This document shows, one piece after another, positions 48,801 through 60,800 of a stretch of DNA of 64,000 nucleotides. A program made the translations under genes and the position numbers. The DNA comes from Enoplolaimus lenunculus. Its lineage: Eukaryota; Nematoda; Enoplea; Enoplida; Thoracostomopsidae. The notes beneath the pieces are model-generated. The model worked only from the letters and a program-made list of their open reading frames with translations, ran no database searches and was not told where the DNA came from. The DNA lies in contig JASANG010000440.1 in assembly GCA_030248215.1 (NCBI GenBank), forward strand, positions 372,001 to 436,000, in the 5' to 3' direction. Numbering within the stretch: the first letter of the stretch is position 1; every line of letters begins with the position of its first letter.

Positions 48801-51800
48801 ATTTGGGGGGAGGGTGTTGAAACCTTGAACGCAGGCAAATACTGTTGCGATACACAGTGCAAACCTTGCCGGATTATGTTCTTGAATTAAGTTTAGCTGA
48901 GTTTTGTGTGCAGTTGACGCCCCGCAAATAAGGGGGGTATGGGCAAAATGCAACGCGCGGTGGTACTTTTTATGCCACGCGTATGTTGGAAGTTGCACAC
49001 TCTTATTATCGACTCTTGGTATAACCAAGAGTGGATGACGTTCACCTTGCAGAAGAGTGTCCAACTGATGCGATAGTCTATAGTACTAAATGTACCAGCA
49101 CGCGTTGCATTTTTACCCGGTTCAATTGGATGGGATTGTGTTCAGGACCCACTTACCAGGAGCACATAGAAGGTGAAGGGACGAGTGAGATGTATCCGCT
49201 CCCGATATTTCTAGAAAGTCAAGAAAACAAGCAATTTTAATATAAACGGTGTAAATTAATCTTATAAATTCTGAAAATAATTTTTTTCAACCGGGGTTGT
49301 ACTGTTCTGAACAGCATATTTCAACTACGCTTCCGCTGGTTACCCGTTTCGCTTCGGCTGGCAGCGCAGCTTGAGTTTTCGCGAGTCGAGCCAAAGCGGA
49401 ATGACTAACGCCGCCAACGACTGCCATGAGTGTATTGAAATTTTGTAAGCTTCGAAGTTTCTAAAATTAACACCAAAGCCGACAAGCAAGTTTAGGGTTA
49501 ATTCAAATTACACAAACTGTGAGTCGAATTGATGTTTTCAATTCCTGCCTCGATTCGGCTTTGAAAAATAAATCGGCTGCGGTCAAAAATTGTATCAGTG
49601 AAAGAATCCTTCAACTGGTGTTCTGTTCCGGAAATCGAAATGGAAACACAGGTGTTTCAGGTTTGATATACTGGGAGCATAGTGAAATGGTTAAGGCATT
49701 GGACGGGACTGTACCTGTCATGTGGCGCCGTGTCAGTTACCGGTCTGTCATGGTCCGTCACCATACGGTATCGTGCACGAGTAAGTCGCTTACGATACAG
49801 CATGGAGGCTGACGGTGGCAGTCGCCGATGTACCTATGTACGGTGCCGGACGGCAACTTACGATGCTAGAATGCATTTTAAGAAAAATTTTAAAGTCAAT
49901 TTTCACATTAATGCGTGGTTTACTTTAATTTTCATGGAATTTCACACCGGCAATCGACGGTGTCATATATTAATTGAAAAACGGCAACAGTCAAAACCGG
50001 TACAAAATTCGAAAAAATATAGAAAAATAACCAATCAATGCAAGATTCGGCTTTTTATAATATAAAATAACCAATTAGAACAAGATTCGGCTTTCTATAA
50101 TATAGAAAAATAACCAATCAGTACAAGATTCGGCTTTCTATAATATAGAAAAATAACCAATCAGTACAAGATTCGGCTTTCTATAATATAGAAAAATAAC
50201 CAATCAGTACAAGATTCGGCTTTTTATAATATAAAATAACCAATCAAAACAAGATTCGGCTTTCTATAATATAGAAAAATAACCAATCAGTACAAGATTC
50301 GGCTTTCTATAATATAGAAATATAACCAATCAGTACAAGATTCGGCTTTCTATAATATAGAAAAATAACCAATCAGTACAAGATTCGGCTTTCTATAATA
50401 TAGAAAAATAACCAATCAGTACAAGATTTGGCTTTTCGGCTTTTTATAATATAGAAAAATAACCAATCACAGACTATTTCGGCATCAATAGATTTAGATT
50501 CTTCTAGCAAACTCTGTTTTCCTATGCCGGATTCGTTTCAGTATTTGAAAAACACTTACTTTGGCCACATTAATAAATTTGACAATAATTTCAGCGCGTT
50601 CTTTCGATGTACTTTTACTCAACACCATACATTGAACCCATTGCGATACGCTCTGAAATAACACAAAATATACGTAAATATTAAAAATTGTTGAAGGTTT
50701 TCAAAGTCAAAATAGACCGACTGCAGTAGATATTATAATTACGACCAAAACCCAAAGCCTAAATCAATGTAATACATTAACTTTTGCACCACTTGAAACA
50801 CAACTCTACTAATATTCTGTTAATAGACAACAACAGCTCGTGTAAACATCAGTGGCGGAACGTTTTTCTGCGGGACTGCAATAGAGTAAGCTTAAGCTTT
50901 AAACTAATTTTTGCTTAGACTTAGGTTTAGGTATAAGCTCATGCTTACGCTTAGCTTGGACTTAGGAATATACTCATACTAATGTTACAGCCCAGTTCTA
51001 TACATTGGCCACAAAAGACTTAAAAATGAAATTCAACAAAATAATAAAAGTATACTCCAAATACTTTAATTCAGACAACAATTTCAATGATTCTACCAGG
51101 TCCGTAACCAGCTTGATATTTTGGAAAAGAGTAAAACAGTTTTACGAGGGACTTGAAGGGAATTCACTGGGCTCACAACGGGGGGGGGAGCTTGAGCCCC
51201 TCTACCGTCACCCCCTTCTGGGGCCGGCGTGAAATTGCAATATACTAAACACAGCAAACATTTAATAATACTTACGTTAAATATTGCAATACTGCGTTCA
51301 AGCGTAGGTGTATTTGATAAGCTATTTGAACTTGCATACGTTTTATACTCGTCAAACTAAAACGGTAACAAATTCGACTTGAAAATGTAATGCTTTCAGT
51401 GTCATTTTTACAGCTTTTTCTAAAATTTTTAGTGTTTTACTCTAAGGATTATTTAAAATACTTGGTGGCATTTGTATTATTTCTTAAACGCTATTCACAC
51501 GTGCAAGTTTTTGCTGCGAGAACTTGCAGCTGCAAATTGTACGCAGAACTTGCATTTTTTTCGTCAGCCAATGAGAAAGCGGCTGCAATAAATTCAGTGA
51601 ACTTGCGTGGTTATTCGTACACACGAACTAATATTCCTAGTTATGATTTTTAATGAATTATTTGCAGCTGCAAGTTCTCGTAGCAAAAACTTGCACGTGT
51701 GAATAGGGCTTTAGTTATGAACGTGCGATTGCTAACTGACAGATGCTATAGATATACCATTACTGACTAAAATAAAGAAATAAACAGAAACCGGATGCTT

Positions 51801-54800
51801 TCAAACTTCCGGTCCCCAAATTATCTTCAGAAACTCAAGTTATACATGATGATGACGCTTACAATTCGACGAGTAACATCCTATTCAAACCATCTTGTAC
51901 ACGGGTACACCCATATAATCAATATTGATATTTGTATAAAACCGTCGGAACCGGAACTAACATAACCGGATATTCAGACACCGGATGCTATAAGTAAAAT
52001 ATTTTGGACCTAAAATTGTCACCCAGAAATATAAATTAAACTGAACTGGGACATTGAATTTTGAGTTTGATATGTTTGAAGTTAAATTTATATATCTTGA
52101 CTCATTTTTGGATAGCCTGTAATCAACAAAATGACACCTAAAATTACCAAATCCACAAAACCTAAGCCGGATGTCGTAATTTAAATTTCCGGTCGTTTAC
52201 AATCATGTCCGGAAATGTAAACTAACCAAAATACGGCATCGTATTATGCGTTCGATATGTGTTTATGTGCCATATGTCATTTAAATCCCGACAAGATAAC
52301 ATTTAAAATAACCGGATCCAGGACGGGATATCCACAATTGGATGTTATATTTCAAACTTCCGGTCGTAAAATGTCGCTCCCCTTAAAAATATACTCACCG
52401 AAATACGATGTAAAATTTTGTGTTCAATGTGAGTCAAATTGTTCGCAATATCTTCCGGTGTCCACTGATCAAATGACAATGATATTTGTTTGACAACCGG
52501 ATTTCTGACCGACACTATTCGCATCCACGCGTACGAAGGCCTAAAATGACGAAAAAATATACTGTAAACATTTTACAACTGAAATTAAAATTCCAGAGAT
52601 GACTGCAACCACCCCCCCCCACCTACAAAAATGTTTGCTGGCTTTCGGCTGAAAAATTTATCGACAGAATTAAATGGGTTTGGTGTTGTAAAACAATTTG
52701 TTTGAAGCCGACTCTAATTTTGCCAGCAAACCGCTTAGACAATTGTTGGTTGCGGGATTGAACTCAAAATTGTAATTTTCAAACATAATCAGAAATCCGA
52801 ACAAAAATATATATGCAACAGGGTGCGAGAGAATATCCGGCTCCGGCTCCGACAAAAAAATCGACATCCGGTTCCGGTACTTCAACTTGCCGGATATTAT
52901 TTTTAAAAATTTCTTAAAAATTTATACCATCATTTGTGTTTATGAAAAGTACCATTGAACGGATTGACTTACTTTTAAATATTTTTTCTGTCACATATTT
53001 AATGTAAATGTTACCATGTGACCGTGTACGTTAACAATCTTTATTGGGTTAAAATAACGCTGGAAAACCAGATATAGATAACGAGTGTTGTTCTAGAGGC
53101 GTAACAGAATATATCTCAGCATATTTCAATTACTTATTCCTAAGACTAAACCTAAACATCAGCCAAAAATGGCTCTATAACTAAGCCTAAGCAAAAATAA
53201 TAGCTTACAGAGCCAGGAACGGGCGGAGACAGGCCATGAAAAGTCTCGGTTTCGCTCAACTTTTGGTAATCACCAAAAAAATTGAAAATAATTTATTTCT
53301 AATGCTTTTTCGTAGTTTTTTGTGTTTTTTCACAGTTTTTTTGTGTGTTTTCAAAATATCTGCTAATAATTATTGCGTAACTATGAAAGTTCATAGATTC
53401 AAAGCGAAATTTCATTCTTCAGACATTATTTGCTTCAACAATATTAACTTCAACTTTTTACAGGTCTACCAGCATTTCCCCTGAATCCTCGACTTCTAGT
53501 GTCGGTTCAAAACTACTGAGACTCAAGAAACCGAGACCTGTCAAATACTGAGACTTGTCGAGACAGAGACCGAGACTCCCATCGCTGATCTTAGCCACCT
53601 CTGTTTTATAGCACCTACGGAAACCTCGATGCCCTTAAAAGGAACGTAGGCCAAACGAATATTGGAACTGAACGCAACGCTACAAAAACATAGAATCGTA
53701 TAATACGGACGTCATTAAGTGTTAAAAATGCTAAGGCGTAAGATGTTAAACATTGTCACGTGAACACTTTGGGTACCTTAGGCCACGGAAGGAAGAACTG
53801 TAAGATGCATATTTGCTATTTGAATCCAATATAGTATTACATTACAAGTAATCGTCCGGTTCCGGCCGGATATTAGACTATCCGGCTGTAGTTCCGTCAG
53901 TTTGCGGTGTACGGTCGCACACTGATATGCATATATACCCATAACATATGACGGTAAAATATCAAAAGATCGCATGCTTAAAGTTCGATGGCACCAATTT
54001 GAGTCGTAACAAAAATGTAACTTTTGTGCAAGCAGTGACTGCTGAGTTTCTAAATGCTAAATATGTTGTAGCTACGGCACCAATTTAGTCATAGCATCCA
54101 TATGGCCAGCCAACAGGGTGGACCAAGGATGCCAATTGGTACAGCAACCAGTATTTTGTCATTTGATTGAACGGAACACTTTTGCCAAGAAGTGACAAAT
54201 GTTGAAAAAGTGTCAGCGTCTCTCATTCGCTTCGAAGTATGATTTGTTCAGATTTAAAATTTTAACTTAATTTATAATCGTAGTAGTACGTAGTATAGTA
54301 GTAATATTAATAATAAATGGTAATAAAAATAAATAAATAATAATAATAATAATGAATAATAATAATAATTAATGATAAATAATAATAAATGATAATAACA
54401 ACTATAATGATATTTAATAATAATAACAATAATAATTAATAATAAAAATAAAAATAATAAATAATAATGATAGTAATAAAAATATTAATAATAATGCCAA
54501 TAATAACAATAATATTAATAATTCTGTACGCTAGTAACCAATTGGCACAAAACAGTAATAATTCATAACACCCGTCCAGATACGTAGGTACGTAGCTACC
54601 AAAATGTATGTGCACATTTCTAAATCTTGAAACTAAGATGAAATAGAAACTATTCATGCAAGAAACAGCTGTATTCACTTGTTTGTATATATTAATGACC
54701 AACTATAGGTTGTTGACCACTGAATTAATATCGTACAATCATTTCAAACCCCGTTCGCAAATCATTAATAATGATTCAACGCCCTGTGCAATATATCAAT

Positions 54801-57800
54801 TCATATCGGCAAACAGGGACCATCCTGGCCGACCTCAATTCTTGGAGCCACCGTGCATATCAGAGCGATTGAAAATAATTTCATGATAATTCATAATTCC
54901 ATGACACTGTTTTACTTAACGAAACTTATTCACACTAAGCATTAACACAGGCATAATTAAAATTTAGAAGCATAAACCTAAACCTAATCGTAAGCCTAAG
55001 CTAAAGCCTTAACCTTCCAGTCTTCAAGTCTGTGAGACCTTTTCGCCCAGGCAGGCGTTTATAATTAAACGTGGGCGAAAATTTGTCAACGAATTTTGTG
55101 TCGTATCATGATCGCTCGTCTTCTTACAATTTCTCTTTGCCTCGTGTTTAAGTTTAGCTTAAATAAATTAAATTCGCTAAAATTAAATATATTCACCAAA
55201 TTGTTCAGCTAACACCAATCAAACGCTACAGCTATAAGAGAGAACCAACACTACTAAGACCTGGGACAGTATTTTCAAATATGCGTAGAATTATCATCAG
55301 GCGGTGATAGGTCTTGTAACTTTCGAACCAATGAATCAAAAGGTACGAAATGCAACGATTTTTTTGCATTTGATTTGACCTACTTCTGTACCAATTATGT
55401 AATATTGAGCTGTAGAAGTTTGCTTAGTTTGAAAACAAATCGCTAACTGATGATAGGTGAGATATACATTTACAAATATGCGCCCTAAATTTAACACTGA
55501 ACTCAAAATAAACATGGTATATAAAGAATTAAACAGTAGAAAACCCATGACATTCATTCCAAGAAACGGGAATCAAAATCAGTGGCTCGTCCTATTAATT
55601 CTGTGTACAGCTTAGGGCCAGTTTCAACGATAGGTCTTGTAGCTTTCGAACCAGTGAATGTTTGCTCTACTTCTGTACCAATTTTGAGATGGTCAAGCGC
55701 AATAATTACTTCGTCAGTTTGAAAAGTTATCTTTAACTGGAGAAATGCACATTTGAGAATACGGATGGGCACAACAGGTGATCCATAACCAGGACCGAAT
55801 ACGTCTCAAAAAATTGTTTCTTCCTATGTGTCGTCCTGCATGATTAGCTTTTTGACCGCTAAACGGAGTCATGCGTCTCCTGACCCCTCCGGCTGTGGCA
55901 GCCTGTCGTTTTGTTATGCTCTTAAAGTGAATCGCTAATTACTATCAAGAGAGGCATTATTGAAACGTTTTGGCTCTTGTATACTTTCTTTCACAACGCT
56001 TAGGGTTTTCATTGAGGAAGATGATCATCTAAGCCAAAGCATAAGCCAAAGCCAAAGCCTAAGCCTTAGACTAAGCCTAAGCCTATGTTGCATCCGTAGT
56101 AATATGCTGTATTGTCGGTATATTTGAACGGTAAACGTATGTAAAGCTAAAAGATTACTGTAATATATGTGCACATATACCGGTATAAGAAGTTGTTGCA
56201 ATCGACCACATGAAGTAGTGGTAGAATGCTTGGTTCGAGCGCAAGAGGGCCGAGGTTCAATTCCCGGTGTGGTCGTTAACTTTGGACAAATCTTTCAACA
56301 GGCATCGTGCCAACCGTATAGTTCCAACAGGTCTTCATCTCAGAAACCATATCGTAAATAAAGTTTACGATCAACAAATTGTGTCACAAAGTTCATCGGC
56401 CACTGATTGATTCCTGGGTCATTAAAATTGAATTTTTCAAAATTTAAAATTTAAATCTGGCAAAATGCAATTTTCGAAACGAAACCAAACCAAAATTTGA
56501 CTCAAAGTTTAAAACGATTTCACACGAATTTGATCAATATTTTTGCCCAAGTCATGCAACTATAAATACGTCGGTCGTTGCGAAGCCAGATTTGACAAAG
56601 CTGTAAGCGTTTCCTATTCGTAGTGAATACTTAACAACAAATTTAATATCACCTCTTTTCGTACAAGATTTTCACAGGAATTATTCCTAAAAATATATGA
56701 TAATTCTATACAGCAAAATAGCAATTGAAACTGGTTAAAATATATAATTGAAATCGTACAAAACCAATCCAGGAACAAATAATCGGACCTCAAAAACACA
56801 ATGAACCAAACCAAACACTAAAACTACCCATGGATAAACCGGCACACCCCTAATAACAGTGCCGGCCCATGTTAATTCTGTTAATTCTAGGCGCCTGCCT
56901 GCTTGGCCTGAGCCTAAACCTAAGCCAAAACCGAAGCCTAAACCTAAGCCTAAACCTAATGCGTAAACATAAACCTAACGCTAAACCTAATCCTAAGCTT
57001 CCAAATCTCTAAAACTTCACGTGTTTGCCTGTCTATCAATGGGCAGGCCTCTTGCATTAACATGAACCAAAATGGTTGTAGTAATAAAAGCACAATTACG
57101 TCACTACGTATTTAAAGTACTATGGGAAAAACAATGACATTCGAACCAAACCGTGGGAAAAATCAGCAGAAGCCAAATGACGACCAAACTAGAAAATCCC
57201 CGTAAACATTCGAAAAAAGCATGCAATTGAAGGTACGTTGGCCTGTAGCCAAACAATATACGACAATTCATCACCCGACAACTTGTCGCCTATAAAGCGG
57301 TCTAAAAAGTTGAATTATAAATCTAAGCCCAATCAGAAGCGTATTAAGCCTAAGCCTAAGCCTAAGCCAAAGCCTAAATATACTGATAGGCAACGAATTG
57401 TCGAATCGATGAAAATTCAAATTACAAGTTGTCCGGCGACAAATTGGCGGGCGGAATTGTCGTATTACTGTAGGCCAATGAGAGTAAAGGGGCGATCTCC
57501 ATCCGGAAATATGTTTTACCCCCACTTGAAAAATATTTGACCCGAAGTAACTTATGCTAATTCTCGCGTATTTTGCCGCCCCCCCCCCATCCAGAATGTT
57601 GGTCTGACTACAGGAACATGTCACCTAAAACTGAACTTTGAGGAAAACAAAACGATTCAATTAATAATTTCGGGTGAAATAGAAAATTTGATCATTCCCA
57701 TTTTCAAAAATTGTTCATTTGAAATCGACACCCGGAAGCGGAATGGTATTAACCGGAAGCGGAATGGTTTTAACCGGAAGCGGAATGGCTTTAATCTCCT

Positions 57801-60800
57801 GTATTACTTTAGCTGTGGGGACCGGCCTGCCCACCGATAGTCCCATTCCTCCGGAATCGTCGCCAAAGAAACAAAGAAAAAAATACCCGAGTGTAGGATG
57901 GATGCAACTATCGTACGCATGGCGATAACAACCAATGTATAGAAACCGGCCGCAATAGTCGTATAAGCATATTCCTAATCCTAAGCGTACGAATGAGCTC
58001 ATACGTAAACCTAAAGCCTAAAGCATAAACAAAAAATTCTTATTAAGCGAAAGCTTTTATTCTATTGCAGTCTCGCAGAAAAACGTTCCGCTCCTGATCT
58101 TTACATCGGCTGCGACCACAAATCGGCCCAAACTCACTGCGATTGCTGATGACTGCTTTCGCATTGAGATGACGATGATGCATCGACTGAATTTACTGCT
58201 CGTTGCTTGACGAAAGTTAAGCATCGCGATCGGTAGCCGGGCGGAGGGCATCTGTAAGATTTGACCTTTGACTGGTACAAAAGATCGACTTTAGGTTTGC
58301 GACACTGATGTCAGGTTATCTGGACCAAGCAGTGTCGTTAAACCGTTTTGCCTTTTACGCAAAACTACACTTAAACGCTTAAAACCTATAATTCGCCTGG
58401 TATGGTTTTGTTTAAAAAATGGTCAAATTTTGAAAATGGTTTGGCACTTTTGAATTTTTCAAAAATCTCACTGTATTATGCCATTTTCAAAATTTTAAGT
58501 TTTTGTTGTTTTGTGTTTAGTTTTGCATTTTTCAATTTCAGGGCTCAAATGGCGCACTCAGAAGTTATTGAGTCTCGTGTTATTATGTCATATTGAAACT
58601 CAAATTTATATTTTTGATAAAATCAATGTCTTGAAATCAAAAAAATTAATACATCGTTTCACGCAGCTTGAAGAACTGAGTCGAATGGTGTTAAATTAGG
58701 GTCGACTGAACGAACGCGCGGTTCACAAGCAATGACCAGATAATGGTGTTGCTTATCGGGTAGCAGTCAGCGGAATGCGTCAAATCAGTTATTTGATCAT
58801 AACTCGGCAACCGTTTGACCAATCGCCACAAACTTAGCATCATTCAACTCAGCGTTGTGAACTGCGTAGAATGGTGTATATATTTTTGAACTCCTTGTCT
58901 ATTATTTCGATATCCGAGGGATGCCTAAAAACCACAACCAAATCAAGCTAAACAATTTCAAAATCTGACCATTTCTGGGCAAACCCCGACCTTGTATCTA
59001 GGTAACGGAAACACCAATCGGGCCCTATCCTAAGCTTTGTACTAAACCTATGCGTAAACCTAAATCAAACAGACCGCCTTAAACTTAAACCTTGGTCGAC
59101 GACATCAATAGAACCTGAGCCTAAAATTTTATGGTTGTCAGAAACCTCCGCCCTTAACCTAAATCTACCCCGGGTGGTAAGCTTAAATCTGAACCCATGG
59201 CATTAAACTTGAACCACAGTTCAAACCCTAAACCTAAGTATTACTCAACCAAGTATAAGCTTAATCTTAAGATACACAATAAACGAAACGCAAGCCTAAG
59301 CCCTCGCAGAACAATTTTTGGTATTTAACCGAATCAAAAAGAACAGCATAAATGCGTAGTTGAGGTTATAAACGCCCAAATCAGGGATTAACACGAATCA
59401 GTGATTTTAGGCTTTGGACACCAAAAGCAACGTGTGAATTTGATGCAATGAATTGCAAATATGACAGCAGCTAAATTGCCAACAATCAACACCACTGGTG
59501 TGCCAAGAATTTCTTAAAAGAGTCGTTCTTAAGCCAGGTTCGTATACAAGGAAGATAGGCGAGATATTCCCTTAAAACTTACCGAATTCTCTTAAAATTT
59601 ACAGAAAAAACTAGAAAAACCCGATTTTACAGGCAGTAGAGTAACCTAAAAAGACGGTAAAAATGTTCTCATTCGCTATGCTCGTTGCTAAAAATGTTTT
59701 AAACGTGGCTATGCGCAGAGGCGGACCCAAAAATTTCTGACGGGGTGGCGTACGACCCCCGCCCCCCCTATGGATCCGCTAGTGGTTATCCACTGCCGAA
59801 ACGAAGTCCTGGTTACGCCAATGGTTTTTGACATAATTTTAGCCAATCGTTTTCGATATGGTTCAATAAGGCACTGTTTATCAGTTGACCGACAACAAAT
59901 CGTATTGGATGAACCAATGGTTTCTCGGCCCCGTAAATATATGTTCAAACTGCAAAAAATAGTGAGTCAAATTGACTCTCCGAAACAGGCTTTTCCTGGC
60001 TACACAAACTGAGATAAAAACTCGATTCCGCCAGACTCAAATTCGACTTGCGGAGTCGCTCAGTGAGTCGAAATTGACTTGCTGAGTCGCTCACTGAGTC
60101 GAATTTAACTCTGGCGGAGTCAAATTTGACTCAGTTTGTGTTGTACTCTCGAAAGCCTATTTCGTAAAAAGTCAATTTAACTCACCATTTTTTGCAGTGC
60201 ACGATACAACTTGTACAACACATATACCACCTACTCATTCAGTTACAGTAAGACATCAAGGTTTCCCCAGCAAGAAATCTGCAAGCACCAGATGACTGGC
60301 TTTCAGTACCTCGCCAGCGCGAAGAAACATTTCCTACCGGCAGACGGCGTTGAAAACCTCGCCGCATGTAAACTGTTCACCTGTGAAATCAGCGTCTCTG
60401 ACAAACGTGGTAAACACATCTGTCTCGTTTACACTTTTGCAATCATTTCATCAAATTTTAACAAAAATCAAATCTTCAATGGTTAAAAATTGACTTTTTT
60501 TAGCTTTTGTTGTCATTAAACTGTATTCGAAAATCGGCCCATGTTACTTTTAGAGGCGTCTTGGTTTCTGATGGGTCTATAAAAAATTAGGTTTAGATTC
60601 TAGATTACTTTTTTTGCTTAGGCTTAGGTTTAGGAACACATTTTTGCAACGCTTAGGCTTAGGTTTACACTTAGACTGAGGAACTCATTTTTGCAACGCT
60701 TAGGCTTAGGTTTACACTTAGACTGAGGAACTCATTTTTGCAACGCTTTGGCTTAGGCTTAAGCTTAGGAATACGCTTAATCTACTGTTACGCCCACAAA

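Noticed and set aside
52257-52493. Plus-strand frame of 78 codons
   Set aside because: It lies wholly inside the degenerate CCGGATG repeat block and has no recognised domain.
56204-56274. Functional tRNA gene
   Set aside because: The acceptor stem is perfect, but the D, anticodon and T stems pair poorly; listed only as a tRNA-like relic.
57719-57928. Plus-strand frame with [11 protein letters not shown] repeats
   Set aside because: The first half is a 21-bp tandem repeat translated; the rest has no recognised family.
60211-60486. Plus-strand frame of 91 codons ([18 protein letters not shown])
   Set aside because: I do not recognise it; it lies antisense in a RasGRP intron beside a MITE, with no splice or start evidence. 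Kept as unknown rather than called a gene.
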